Shown in pieces: positions 8,025 through 17,019 of a stretch of 64,000 nt of DNA. The first letter of the stretch is position 1; every line of letters begins with the position of its first letter. The stretch spans positions 1 through 64,000 of the forward strand of contig JAVBRM010000104.1 in the NCBI GenBank assembly GCA_031548025.1, written 5' to 3'. Source of the stretch: UBA5239 sp031548025. GTDB taxonomy: Bacteria; Verrucomicrobiota; Lentisphaeria; Victivallales; Victivallaceae. Both the position numbers and the translations under genes were made by a program. Under the pieces are notes generated by a model, which worked only from the letters and a program-made list of their open reading frames with translations, did no database searches and was not told the origin of the DNA.

Positions 8025-9995
8025 TTATCCGACAGACGCTCCGGAGTCGACTTCGCCGTCGATACCGATCAGTCTCAACTTCTTGCCGGATTTGGCGCAG
8101 AGCAACATACCTTGGGAGTCAATCCCGCGGATCTTGGCAGGTTTCAGGTTGGCGACGATGACGATATCACGGCCGACCACCTGTTCCGGAGTGTAATGCT
8201 GGGCGATGCCGGAAACGATCTGACGTTTTTCGCTGCCGACTTGCAGTTGCAGTTTCAGGAGCTTGTCGGCGCCTTCGATCTTTTCAGCTTCCAGAACCCG
8301 GGCGGTCAAAAGCTGAACCTTGGCGAAATCCTCAATCGAGATCAAGGCCACGTTTTCCGGCGCTTTTTCCTGCGGTTTGGCAGCGGCTACAGTTTCCGGA
8401 GCTTTTTCCTCCTTCGGCGGTTGCCAGCGCGGGAACAACGACTCGATATCCTTGACCTGACATCCGCTCAGGCAGTTGATCCGATTAAACGAACGCAGTT
8501 CTTCCATGTTGAAGTTGACCGGCGTATCTTTGTCCAGCCCCAGGGCCGAACGGATTTCCGCCATCTTGCCGGGCATGATCGGGTCCAGCAGAATGGAAAC
8601 GATGCGAAGCAGTTCCGCTGAACAATAAAGCACGGTATTCAGACGTTCGGTTTCGCCCTTCTTCGCCAGAGTCCACGGAGCGGTAAGCTCAAGGTAACGA
8701 TTTCCGGCGCGAACGGCATTGATGACTTGCTCGATCCCGCCGTCAATGCGCATGGAGGCAATCGCGACGTTCATGCTGACAATTGCATTGTCCAGAGCCG
8801 CCGCCAGGTCGTGTTCATCCTGCTGAAATTCACCGGGCTGCGGGATGACGCCGTTGCCGCCCCGCAGGGTCATTTTGATAACCCGGCTGAGGAAATTGCC
8901 AAGGTCATTGGCCAGATCGGCATTGTAACGATTGATGAAATTCTCCTGCGTGAACGAAGCGTCTTGTCCGGGGGTCATGGCCGCCATCAGGAAATAACGG
9001 AAGGCATCCACTCCGAAAAGATCGATCATATCCATGGGATTGACGACATTGCCGACCGATTTACTCATTTTTGCATCGTTATTCAGCCACCAGCCGTGGG
9101 CAAAGATGGTCTCGGGCATTTCCACGCCCATGGCTTTGAGCATGGTCGGCCAGTAAACCGAGTGGGTGGTCAGAATGTCTTTGCCGATCAGGTGAACACT
9201 GGCCGGCCACCATTTTTTGAATTTCTCGTCATCGGTCCGATAACCGGCGCCGGAGATATAGTTGATCAGGGCGTCAAACCAGACATAGCAGACATAATCC
9301 TGGTCAAACGGCAATTCGATACCCCAGGCCAAGCGGGATTTGGGGCGGGAAATACACAAATCGCCCAGCGGCTTGCTCAGGAAGCCGAGAGTTTCGTTGG
9401 CGCGGAAGGGCGGCAGGATGAAGCGCGGATTTTCCTTGATATGGTTAATCAGCCAATCCTGGTATTTGCTCATCCGGAAAAAATAATTGGATTCGGTGAT
9501 TTCGTTGGTGGAGCGGCCGCACTCCGGGCACAGCTTGTCTTCACCCAGATCCTTGTCGGTAAAGAACCGTTCGCAGGGAACGCAATAACGGCCCTTGTAT
9601 TCGTCCTTGTAGATTTCGCCTTTGTCATAAAGATCCTGCAGGATTTCCTGCACGACTTTTTTGTGATAGGGCATGGTGGTACGGATAAAATCATCGTTGT
9701 TGATTTCCAGCCGCTGCCAAAGCTCCTGGAAACGCACTACTGTGGTGTCGGCCTGTTCCTGGGGAGTAATGCCTTTGGCTTTGGCGGCATTTTCCACTTT
9801 CTGGCCGTGTTCATCGGTACCGGTCAGGAAATAAGTCGGCACGCCCTGGGCGCGGCGGTAGCGGGTCAGGACGTCGCCCAGTACGGTGGTGTAGGAATGT
9901 CCGATATGGGGCTTGTCGTTGACATAGTAAATCGGAGTGGTTACATAGAATTTATCCGGAGTTTTCAGAAAATCCGGTAATTTATCTTCGTTCAT
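8025..9995 (-). CDS. metG: Methionyl-tRNA synthetase with C-terminal EMAP-type tRNA-binding domain
   Basis: A 656-residue class I synthetase charging tRNA-Met. The start is well supported by GAAGGAGG upstream. It has the HIGH-type motif PHIGHSYTT (29-37), two zinc CxxC knuckles CVPC and CPEC at ~143-161, WFDALINYISG near 240, the KMSKS loop near 310 and the anticodon-binding helical domain. After a charged Ala/Pro/Glu linker (~515-545) comes a tRNA-binding domain starting IEDFAKVQLLTARVLEAEKI and ending LKPAKIRGIDSQGMLLCA, which dimerises the enzyme in many bacteria. It is divergent to pepF with a 126-base promoter region between them. Confidence 0.97.
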   Translation of the reverse strand: MNEDKLPDFLKTPDKFYVTTPIYYVNDKPHIGHSYTTVLGDVLTRYRRAQGVPTYFLTGTDEHGQKVENAAKAKGITPQEQADTTVVRFQELWQRLEINNDDFIRTTMPYHKKVVQEILQDLYDKGEIYKDEYKGRYCVPCERFFTDKDLGEDKLCPECGRSTNEITESNYFFRMSKYQDWLINHIKENPRFILPPFRANETLGFLSKPLGDLCISRPKSRLAWGIELPFDQDYVCYVWFDALINYISGAGYRTDDEKFKKWWPASVHLIGKDILTTHSVYWPTMLKAMGVEMPETIFAHGWWLNNDAKMSKSVGNVVNPMDMIDLFGVDAFRYFLMAAMTPGQDASFTQENFINRYNADLANDLGNFLSRVIKMTLRGGNGVIPQPGEFQQDEHDLAAALDNAIVSMNVAIASMRIDGGIEQVINAVRAGNRYLELTAPWTLAKKGETERLNTVLYCSAELLRIVSILLDPIMPGKMAEIRSALGLDKDTPVNFNMEELRSFNRINCLSGCQVKDIESLFPRWQPPKEEKAPETVAAAKPQEKAPENVALISIEDFAKVQLLTARVLEAEKIEGADKLLKLQLQVGSEKRQIVSGIAQHYTPEQVVGRDIVIVANLKPAKIRGIDSQGMLLCAKSGKKLRLIGIDGEVDSGASVG

Positions 9996-10121
9996 GGTTG
10001 GGCCTCCTTCGCTGATTCGCTGTAAATTATATTCTGGTAATATAAATCAAAAAAGCGCTTTTTAAAGTAAAAATCACAGCTATATTACACAAAACTAATA
10101 ATATAACAAGGAATCACATAG
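9996..10121. promoter_or_regulatory. Divergent metG/pepF intergenic region with a short palindrome
   Basis: This AT-rich 126-base interval must carry both outward promoters. The only clear structure is an uninterrupted palindrome at 10050-10063 (five A, GCGC, five T). The metG ribosome site GGAGG lies at the left end and a CAAGGA site precedes pepF. I could not single out convincing -35 boxes. Confidence 0.4.
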
Positions 10122-11921
10122 ATGTCAAGCAAAAAAAACACGTTGCCCCTGCATAAGGACATGCCCGCAGCCGATACCTGGGACCTGGTTCCGCTTTGCG
10201 CCGACGGCGCCGCCTGGGATAAAGAATTCGCCAAAATCGACAAACTCGTTGCCGCTTTCATCAAATTCACCGGCAAACTCAGCGAAAGCCCGGAAACCAT
10301 GTGCAAGGCATTTGAGACTCTCGATAAATTCGAGCGTTTCGCCGAGAAACTTTACTGCTATGCCCACTTGAAAGCCGACGAAAACACCGCGGACTCCGCC
10401 AACAAAGCCCGCTTGGGGAAAATTGAAAGCAAATTCGCCGAAATATCGGGTGCCACCGCTTGGTTCGAGCCGGAAATCATGGCGATTCCGGAAAAGACCA
10501 TGGCGAAGTTCATCAAATCTCCGGCCCTGGCGTTTTACCGCAAAAGCCTGAAAGAATTGCTGCGCCAACGCCCGCATATCCTGAGCGAAAAAGAAGAAAG
10601 ACTGCTGGGGTTGGCTTCCGATTCTTTGGGGGCCTCGAATAAGATTTTTTCCACTTTGAACAATGCCGACCTGACATTTCCCAAGGTGAAGGACGATAAG
10701 GGCAAGCAACTCCAACTCACTCACGGCAACTACATCAAGTTCCTGGAAAGCGGCAAGCGCAAAGTGCGCAAGGAAGCCTTTACCGCCATGTTCGACACCT
10801 ACGGGAAGTACCGCAACACCATGGCCGCCACGCTGGACGGTACGGTCAAACGTCATACTTTCAGCGCCAAAATCCGCAATTATCCGTCGGCGTTGGAAGC
10901 GTCACTGTTTGACGACAATATCCCGTTGGCGGTGTATGACAACCTCATCAAGGCGGTCCGCGACAAACTCCCCTATCTGCACCGTTATTTGCAGATTCGC
11001 CGCAAGGCAATGGGTATTAAAAAGATGGATATGTATGACATCTACAATCCCCTGGTCCCGGATTATCGGGTCAAGGTGTCCTACGAACAGGCGGTCGAGT
11101 GGGTCAAGGCGGCCCTGAAACCGCTGGGCAAGGATTACAGCAAGGTGCTCGACCAGGCGTTTGAACAGCGTTGGATTGATAAATATGAGTGCAAGGCCAA
11201 ACGCTCCGGGGCTTATTCCAGCGGCTGTTACGACAGCTATCCTTATATCCTGCTGAACTTCAACGGCACCTTGAATGATGTTTTTACCCTGGCGCATGAG
11301 CTCGGGCATTCTCTGCACAGCCATCATTCGAACCGGCACCAGGATTATCACTATGCCGATTACAGCATATTTGTCGCCGAAGTGGCCTCCACCACCAATG
11401 AATTGTTGCTGCATGACTACCTGATGAAGCAGAATCCCGATGCGGATTTCCGCCGTTATCTGATCTGCCACCTGGCGGATGAAATTCGCGGCACCATTTA
11501 CCGGCAGACCATGTTCGCTGAATTTGAAAAACATATTCATGAGCTTGGCGGCAAGTCAGTTACCCTGACCGCTGACCAGCTTTGCCAGGATTACTATCAG
11601 TTGAACAATGATTATTTCGGAGCGGTGATCAAGGCTGATAAGCGCATTGAGATGGAATGGGCACGGATTCCGCATTTTTATTACAATTTCTATGTCTACA
11701 AATATGCTACCGGAATGTCGGCGGCGGTTCAGCTCTCGCGGAATATCCTGAGTGGCGACAAAAAGAAATTGGATGATTATCTCGGGTTCCTCAAAGCCGG
11801 CGATTCCAAAGATGTGCTTGATATCATGAAAGACGCCGGAGTCGATCTCTCCACTCCGGAACCGGTATACGCCGCTTTGGACAAGTTCAACGAAACCGTA
11901 AGTTTGTTAGAAGAAGCCTAA
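10122..11921 (+). CDS. pepF: Oligoendopeptidase F family metallopeptidase (M3B)
   Basis: A 599-residue cytoplasmic zinc peptidase that degrades short peptides. The active site HELGHSLHSHH lies near residue 390 (HExxH), with the third zinc ligand in the following FVAEVASTTNELLLHDYL helix (E of the AEVASTxNE signature). Upstream, the helical N-terminal domain (residues ~25-200) and YSSGCYDSYPYILLNFNGT near 368 match PepF of the Firmicutes type. No signal peptide. The final 15 bases overlap the convergent SseB-like gene. Confidence 0.93.
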   Translation: MSSKKNTLPLHKDMPAADTWDLVPLCADGAAWDKEFAKIDKLVAAFIKFTGKLSESPETMCKAFETLDKFERFAEKLYCYAHLKADENTADSANKARLGKIESKFAEISGATAWFEPEIMAIPEKTMAKFIKSPALAFYRKSLKELLRQRPHILSEKEERLLGLASDSLGASNKIFSTLNNADLTFPKVKDDKGKQLQLTHGNYIKFLESGKRKVRKEAFTAMFDTYGKYRNTMAATLDGTVKRHTFSAKIRNYPSALEASLFDDNIPLAVYDNLIKAVRDKLPYLHRYLQIRRKAMGIKKMDMYDIYNPLVPDYRVKVSYEQAVEWVKAALKPLGKDYSKVLDQAFEQRWIDKYECKAKRSGAYSSGCYDSYPYILLNFNGTLNDVFTLAHELGHSLHSHHSNRHQDYHYADYSIFVAEVASTTNELLLHDYLMKQNPDADFRRYLICHLADEIRGTIYRQTMFAEFEKHIHELGGKSVTLTADQLCQDYYQLNNDYFGAVIKADKRIEMEWARIPHFYYNFYVYKYATGMSAAVQLSRNILSGDKKKLDDYLGFLKAGDSKDVLDIMKDAGVDLSTPEPVYAALDKFNETVSLLEEA

Positions 11922-12650
11922 AAACTTCTTCTTATAAAACGGCTGGCAGCCATCGATGAAATTCTGCTTGCCCGGCGTATAATTGACAAAGTTGATATTG
12001 AACTTCCCCAGGTAGGGTTTGGCGGCGTTGAATACGCCTTCGCATAGCGTTTGCATGTCGTAGTCATCGCCGTCGAAGATCATCAGATATGATTTTATTC
12101 CATATTGGAGCATCATCCGGAGATAGGCTTTTTTGACTCTTTTGCGGGTTTTCAGAAAAGCGTTTATCGCCTTATACATATCCGCCGGAACATTTTTGGG
12201 CGTAGCCAGCTTGACCTTATCGTCGTCCCCGATATCTTTATCTTCGAGGAAACGGCTTTGCAGGGCTTCCAGAACATGCCGGGTAATGGTGAAATTACAG
12301 CCGAAAGGGTTGATGACGAAACCGTTGATGCCGTCTTTGTCTTTATTCAAAATCATGTCGGTATAGTTGTCGAGAGTGGTACAGGCAGCATGAATGGCCG
12401 GATCGGGATTCCATTTGCGCAACTCATTCCAATCGGTAAACGCCGGATAAAATGTCTCCTTGTTATCCTCGGTGGTCAGGGTAAAATATCCCATCTTCGA
12501 ATCCTGGCCGACAAGCGCCGGAGCCAGAAATTGAGCATCCCAAAGTTCATCAAAGAATGCCTGTTCGGCGGCTTCGGTCATACCTTCCTGCAAGGCTTCG
12601 ATCGCCTTCAATAACTTCGGATTGGCCGCGGCTATATTGGTGTCAGTCAT
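11907..12650 (-). CDS. SseB family protein
   Basis: A 247-residue protein. The N-terminal half (residues ~10-125) reads as an SseB domain: an amphipathic helix, then FFDELWDAQFLAPALV, TLTTEDNKETFYPAFTDWNELRKW and a late FVINPFGCNFTIT strand. The C-terminal half (~140-247) resembles the second SseB domain, ending YDMQTLCEGVFNAAKPYLG. SseB was linked to serine sensitivity in enterobacteria; its molecular role is unknown. ATG 12650 is used because a longer frame runs into the upstream gene; the start overlaps the msrBA stop by eight bases, so the two are coupled. Confidence 0.75.
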   Translation of the reverse strand: MTDTNIAAANPKLLKAIEALQEGMTEAAEQAFFDELWDAQFLAPALVGQDSKMGYFTLTTEDNKETFYPAFTDWNELRKWNPDPAIHAACTTLDNYTDMILNKDKDGINGFVINPFGCNFTITRHVLEALQSRFLEDKDIGDDDKVKLATPKNVPADMYKAINAFLKTRKRVKKAYLRMMLQYGIKSYLMIFDGDDYDMQTLCEGVFNAAKPYLGKFNINFVNYTPGKQNFIDGCQPFYKKKFLGFF

Positions 12651-13515
12651 TTGTAGTCCCCCCGAACCTGTTGATCCGACTATGGCAATAGGGTAGGGTG
12701 CCTTTGCGCCGGTAATAGTCTTGATGATAATTTTCCGCATTCCAGAAGCGGCCGGCCGGTTTAACCTCCGTTACCGTATGACACCCTTTATCTTGAAGAA
12801 TATGTAACAGGCGTTCCGCCGTATTTTTCTGTTCATCATCCAGATAGAATACCGCCGAACGATATTGGGAACCGATGTCCGGGCCTTGCCGGCCAAGCTG
12901 GGTCGGATCATGAATTTCCAGAAATAACCGGCAGAGCGTTTCAAAGTCCGTTAAAGTTTTATCATAAATAATTTCAACCGCTTCCGCGTGACCGGTTTCT
13001 CCGGAACAAACCTCCTCGTAAGTCGGATGCGCCAAGTGTCCTCCACTGTATCCGGAAGTCACCGTCAGGATGCCGGGTTGCTGTTTGAAATAATATTCCA
13101 CGCCCCAGAAACAGCCTCCGGCAAAAATCGCCCGGCCGATCCGCCCCGACCCCAGCGGTTCAAAAATCATGGAAATGGAGTTGACGCAGTGCCTGGTATC
13201 GGATTCGGTCAAATGCTCTCCGGTAAAAACGTGACCGAGATGCGCCCCGCAAACGGAGCAAGTGATTTCCACTCGAAGTCCGTCCGGATCGGCGGAGCGC
13301 ATGACCATGCCGGGAATTTCACTGTCAAAGCTTGGCCAGCCGCAATGCGAAGCGAATTTGTCATCGGAACGGTAAAGCGGAACGCCGCATTGCCGGCAGC
13401 AGTAAACTCCCGGCTTGAAAAATTCATTGTATTCGCCGGAAAATGGTCTTTCCGTGCCTTTTTCAATGATTACCCGGTATTCATCCGGTGTCAATTGTCT
13501 GTATTCCCTTGCCAT
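12643..13515 (-). CDS. msrBA: Bifunctional methionine sulfoxide reductase, MsrB-MsrA fusion
   Basis: A 290-residue fusion repairing both stereoisomers of methionine sulfoxide. MsrB comes first (residues ~5-128): PFSGEYNEFFKPGVYCCRQCG, HCGWPSF, CSVCGAHLGHVF (zinc CxxC pairs) and the catalytic cysteine in RHCVNSISM. MsrA follows (~135-285) with the catalytic motif AGGCFWGVEYYF, TSGYSGG, GHAEAVEI and the QYRSAVFY and NYHQDYY motifs. No signal peptide, so cytoplasmic. Many bifunctional enzymes have MsrA first; here the order is B-A. ATG 13515 was chosen because upstream only a TTG would extend the frame. It is downstream of the amidohydrolase gene (32-base gap). Confidence 0.94.
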   Translation of the reverse strand: MAREYRQLTPDEYRVIIEKGTERPFSGEYNEFFKPGVYCCRQCGVPLYRSDDKFASHCGWPSFDSEIPGMVMRSADPDGLRVEITCSVCGAHLGHVFTGEHLTESDTRHCVNSISMIFEPLGSGRIGRAIFAGGCFWGVEYYFKQQPGILTVTSGYSGGHLAHPTYEEVCSGETGHAEAVEIIYDKTLTDFETLCRLFLEIHDPTQLGRQGPDIGSQYRSAVFYLDDEQKNTAERLLHILQDKGCHTVTEVKPAGRFWNAENYHQDYYRRKGTLPYCHSRINRFGGTTND

Positions 13516-13547
13516 ATCTATTAAGATAACATGATTGTTCGTAAAAA

Positions 13548-15275
13548 TCAATCAATATTGTAAACGCATTTTCCGCGAAAATAGGTTGCGTTTACAACCA
13601 CCTCGATGAGTCTTTCCGGTTTGATCGTGAAAAAATCTTCGCTGAGGATGACAAAATCCGCGCTTTTGCCGACGGTAATGCTGCCGATCCGGTCTGCCGC
13701 CGTCAGTTGTTTGGCGCCATTGATCGTATAGGCGTCGATGCAGTCTTTGACGGTGATGGCTTCGGTTTTCGGCGGCGCTATCTGGTCGTCTGTTGCACGG
13801 TTGACCGCCATCTGCATATTGTTGAATGGGTTCACAGCGGCTTCGCCGCCGGCCAGCGGGAAACTACTGAACCGTTCGACACTGACCTCGCCGCCCGATA
13901 TCGGAAAGTCGCTGCCGAGGGTAACCGTAACTCCTCCCTTGATCAGGGAGGCCAGCGGCACCTGCCGCAGATAGCGTTCTCTGCCGAGAACCTGCTCGGT
14001 GTACTTGCCCGCCGTCAGCCAACACGGAGTGGCCTGGCAGATGGTGTCATGCTGTTCGATAAAACGCTGAACTCCGTCCGGAGGCGGCACTTGGATGTGA
14101 CAAATTGTCTTGGTGCCTTGGATTGTGCCTAATTCCTTGTGCAGGTCCAATGCCGTGCTGATGGCCGCGTCGCCGATGGCGTGATTGTGAACATTGAAAC
14201 CGGCTGCCGTGGCATGCCGGGCCGCCGGCAGCATTTCATTCAGCGTCAGCGCGGGAACGCCGCGTCCTTTGGCGGGGGGCAGATAATCCGCGCTCAGCCA
14301 GGCCGACTGAACTTCCAAAGTTCCGTCGACGAACATTTTCAAAGTATCGGCCGCCAATAGATCCGAAGTGTATTTTCTCTGGTGTTCCCGCATGGTTTTG
14401 AGCATATTGACTTCATTGTTCAGAGATTTGCCCAAATAGACATAACTGGTAAAGAAACGCATGGCCAATTCATCATTTTTCTCAGCTTGCTGCAATGCTT
14501 CAAGCCCGGTTTCTTCGTTGATCGCCAGAAATCCGGCATCGAAAACAGCGGTAATGCCGTTCCGGGCAAAGATTTTCTGAACTTCCGCCAGACCTTTCCG
14601 AACCTGTTCGGAGGTGAAAATTCCCATCCGCTTCAACATGTCGGCCCCGGCGGGAATTTCTACGATATAACCGGTAAGATTCCCCTCTGCGTCACGTTCA
14701 TAAAAACTGGCTCCGGGGGCTGGATCGGGAGTATCCCGGGTCAACTTCGCCATTTCCATAGCTTTACTGTTCAGCCAGTACGCATGGAGGTCTCCTGCAA
14801 AGATAATGGCGGGACGGTCCGGAATGGCCTTGTCCAGTTCTTTGTAGTTAACCGGACGGCACTTGATATCAAAGCCCATACCGATGATATAGGGGAGGTC
14901 CTTGTGCTTGGCGTCTACCGCTTTTTCTTTCAGAAATGCCAGGACTTCCTCCTTGCCCCAATCGTCGTCTACGGCGATCACATCAAGCGCGGACATCAAT
15001 GAACCGAAAACCGGGTGGCAATGCGCATCGATCATGCCCGGAACTATGCGTTTGCCATGCAAGTCGGTTCCTTTTTCGTACTTCATGGCGCCCCGGTCGT
15101 CGCCGACATAGATGAATTTGCCGTCTTTCACCACAAACGCGGTAGCGTCCGGCTGTGCGTTATCAGCAGTATAAACCTTGCCGTTGTAATAAACGCTCAC
15201 GCCGTTTTCCGCAGACTTACAGCCTGCGAAAAACATCGAAATCACAACCAAAAGGGAAAAATATATCACTTTCAT
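13548..15275 (-). CDS. Amidohydrolase lipoprotein (YtcJ-like, amidohydrolase family 3)
   Basis: A 575-residue metal-dependent hydrolase. ATG 15275 has GGAG eight bases upstream and gives a lipoprotein signal, MKVIYFSLLVVISMFFAGC, with acylated Cys19. The mature protein starts with YYNGKVYTADNAQPDATAF, the small beta-sandwich typical of YtcJ-type enzymes, then the metal motif DAHCHPVF (HxH), GFDIKCR, a barrel core with HNHAIGDAAI and HIQVPPPDG, and a C-terminal TLGSDFPISGGEVS with the catalytic aspartate. The C-terminus ends in ITVGKSADFVIL. It should hydrolyse an exocyclic amide or formyl group outside the cytoplasm; the substrate cannot be told. Upstream in-frame codons encode a Ser-Asp-rich repeat (see the 15307 repeat) but lack a ribosome site. 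Confidence 0.88.
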   Translation of the reverse strand: MKVIYFSLLVVISMFFAGCKSAENGVSVYYNGKVYTADNAQPDATAFVVKDGKFIYVGDDRGAMKYEKGTDLHGKRIVPGMIDAHCHPVFGSLMSALDVIAVDDDWGKEEVLAFLKEKAVDAKHKDLPYIIGMGFDIKCRPVNYKELDKAIPDRPAIIFAGDLHAYWLNSKAMEMAKLTRDTPDPAPGASFYERDAEGNLTGYIVEIPAGADMLKRMGIFTSEQVRKGLAEVQKIFARNGITAVFDAGFLAINEETGLEALQQAEKNDELAMRFFTSYVYLGKSLNNEVNMLKTMREHQRKYTSDLLAADTLKMFVDGTLEVQSAWLSADYLPPAKGRGVPALTLNEMLPAARHATAAGFNVHNHAIGDAAISTALDLHKELGTIQGTKTICHIQVPPPDGVQRFIEQHDTICQATPCWLTAGKYTEQVLGRERYLRQVPLASLIKGGVTVTLGSDFPISGGEVSVERFSSFPLAGGEAAVNPFNNMQMAVNRATDDQIAPPKTEAITVKDCIDAYTINGAKQLTAADRIGSITVGKSADFVILSEDFFTIKPERLIEVVVNATYFRGKCVYNID

Positions 15276-15306
15276 TTCAGTTCTCCATTGGACCATCAAA
15301 AAGAAA

Positions 15307-15354
15307 TCGGACAGGTCAGACGACATGTCGGACTTGTCGGACACATCAAGTCGG
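15307..15354. repeat. Degenerate 9-bp tandem repeat (TCGGACNNG)
   Basis: Four to five imperfect copies of TCGGACNNG lie in tandem just upstream of the amidohydrolase gene: TCGGACAGG at 15307, TCAGACGAC at 15316, TCGGACTTG at 15328, TCGGACACA at 15337 and a TCGG remnant at 15351. Read on the minus strand it could encode Ser-Asp repeats in frame with the gene, but the lipoprotein start lies downstream. Confidence 0.55.
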
Positions 15355-15405
15355 TAACAATATCATCGAATTTCCAAGTTTCAACATAACACACTCATGT
15401 TTATA

Positions 15406-15433
15406 TTGATTTCCGGGAAATGCAGATTATATT
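15406..15433 (+). promoter_or_regulatory. Sigma70-type promoter for the 15460 gene
   Basis: TTGATT at 15406-15411 and TATATT at 15428-15433 are separated by 16 bases. The predicted start lies about 20 bases before the GGAG ribosome site of the 15460 gene. Confidence 0.5.
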
Positions 15434-15459
15434 CATCATGAAATCTGGAGTGATTAGCT

Positions 15460-15849
15460 ATGAGTCAAATCCGAACCCGAAAAGTTATTATCATTATTGC
15501 CGGTTGTTTTATTATCGGAGTTTTGTTTGGCGCGACTTTGATGTATTTTACATTAGCAAAATTTACCGGGTTGGAGAGAAAGATTGAATTTGGATATCGG
15601 ATCATAGTGCCGTATTCCGTATTATTTCAGTTGCGGCAAAATAAATCGGATACTGTAATTGAGATACTGGAAGGAGAACTCGATTCCGCTTTATTCTCAT
15701 TGGCTTATGGCTTGGAAAATAATTTTTATCAGATGGATCCCCAAACTCAATTGATTTTAGATAAAGTTCGTGAATACCGTAAAAGCTATCCCCACGTTTA
15801 TACCAACGAAGAATGTAAACAGAAGATTGAAAAGCTTCTTAAACAATGA
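15460..15849 (+). CDS. Small single-pass membrane protein, unknown
   Basis: A 129-residue protein with one strong N-terminal transmembrane helix (residues ~9-31) after a positively charged start (RTRK), so probably N-in with an extracytoplasmic C-terminal domain. The soluble part is helical, contains no cysteine motif except one late CKQKI, and ends in a basic helix. CTGGAG precedes the ATG. I do not recognise a family. It is 78 bases upstream of the regulator gene, which has its own promoter. Confidence 0.65.
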   Translation: MSQIRTRKVIIIIAGCFIIGVLFGATLMYFTLAKFTGLERKIEFGYRIIVPYSVLFQLRQNKSDTVIEILEGELDSALFSLAYGLENNFYQMDPQTQLILDKVREYRKSYPHVYTNEECKQKIEKLLKQ

Positions 15850-15879
15850 TAAAATTTCTTTATATCCAAGCAAGAGAGT

Positions 15880-15916
15880 TTGCAAAAACAAACACTTGTG
15901 GTATAATTGTTATAAA
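15880..15916 (+). promoter_or_regulatory. Promoter of the 15928 regulator with a candidate operator
   Basis: TTGCAA (15880-15885) and a perfect TATAAT (15902-15907) are spaced by 16 bases. The -10 box lies inside a 21-base element (15896-15916) whose core TATAATTGTTAT recurs, with TGTG in front and AA behind, at 26450-26470 (minus strand) in the promoter of the six-gene operon. Eighteen of 21 positions agree and the -10 box occupies the same place in both. This is a good candidate for a shared repressor site. Confidence 0.65.
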
Positions 15917-15927
15917 GGAATATTATC

Positions 15928-17019
15928 ATGGACAAAACGACCGCGGTAGTCAATCATATTATCGATATCATTATCAAGCGTGGCCTGAAAACCGGCGACG
16001 CACTGCCGCCGTTGCGGGAGATCGCCGTCGAGTGTGAGGTGTCGACCTTTACGGTCAAGAAAGCGCTTGAACTCCTCCAGGAGCGTCAAGTGGTCGAAAC
16101 GCGCTGGGGCAGCGGTAATTTTCTGAGTGCGCCGATACCCGTCGAGCTTTTGAGCCGTCAGGCGGCCGGCAGACAGATTGAGCTGATCGGATTCATTTCC
16201 CGGGCCCGCGACTCGGCTCACTCCAGCTCTTATCTGGGAGCGCTGACGGATGTCGCGTCCGGCAAGGGATTCGAGGTGATTACGCATTTTTCCGATCACT
16301 CGCAACGGCTTGAAACACAAAAGGTCGAATGGATGTTGTCCCGCGGCGTCAAAGGATTGATGATCGACCCTGTCGTGAGGGAACACGCCCCCGACTATCT
16401 GGAATTGCTGAATGCTCGGAATATTCCGTATGTGTTTGTTACCGAGTCGGTATTTACCCAGGAAGCAGTGGACTCCATCTTTACCTGCGACAATCAGGCC
16501 GGTATTTTCAGTGTCATGGAGTATCTGTATGAATTGGGACACCGCCGGATCGCCTATGTCGGGTTGACGCCGATTTCCTCACCGATCAACCAAGAGCGCT
16601 TTCAGGCTTACCGCCGCTATGTCGCGGCGAAGAATCTGGAGGAATATTGTATTCACGGCGTGGCGACCGGCGAAGAATTAGGCTGGGGTGAGTTAAGACG
16701 GGCACTGGCTTTCAAGGACCGTTTGACGGCATTTGTCTGCGGCAATGATTTTGTGGCGGCCAAATGCATCAATCAGCTCCGGAGCTGGGGAGTGAATGTA
16801 CCGCAAGAAATTTCGGTAAGCGGCTTTGACGACCGGCTATGGACCGGGGATTTCTATCCGGCGCTGACCAGTGTGACGTTTCCGGTCAATGAGATCGGCA
16901 ACGCCGCCGCCGTCGAATTGCTGCGCCGGATCAATCATGAACCGGCGGACAGTTCGACCAGGAGATTATTTGTTCCGCGTCTGGTACTGCGCGATTCATT
17001 GGCCGCTGCAGGGCGGTAG
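15928..17019 (+). CDS. GntR-LacI type transcriptional regulator
   Basis: A 363-residue regulator. Residues 1-70 are a GntR-type winged helix (DALPPLREIAVECEVSTFTVKKALELLQERQVVETRWGSG region). Residues ~80-363 are a LacI/periplasmic-binding type effector domain with LIGFISR, MEYLYELGHRRIAYVG, FVCGNDFVAAKCINQLRSWG and ISVSGFDDRLW, and the usual TSVTFPVNEIG end. This AraR-like architecture normally senses a sugar and represses catabolic genes. AAGGA precedes the ATG. It converges on the deacetylase gene and overlaps it by 85 bases. Control of the six-gene operon is inferred from the shared promoter element. Confidence 0.9.
   Translation: MDKTTAVVNHIIDIIIKRGLKTGDALPPLREIAVECEVSTFTVKKALELLQERQVVETRWGSGNFLSAPIPVELLSRQAAGRQIELIGFISRARDSAHSSSYLGALTDVASGKGFEVITHFSDHSQRLETQKVEWMLSRGVKGLMIDPVVREHAPDYLELLNARNIPYVFVTESVFTQEAVDSIFTCDNQAGIFSVMEYLYELGHRRIAYVGLTPISSPINQERFQAYRRYVAAKNLEEYCIHGVATGEELGWGELRRALAFKDRLTAFVCGNDFVAAKCINQLRSWGVNVPQEISVSGFDDRLWTGDFYPALTSVTFPVNEIGNAAAVELLRRINHEPADSSTRRLFVPRLVLRDSLAAAGR

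Noticed and set aside
8727..9980. A 417-codon open frame antisense to metG
   Set aside because: metG carries all synthetase motifs in this stretch; the antisense translation shows no family signature.
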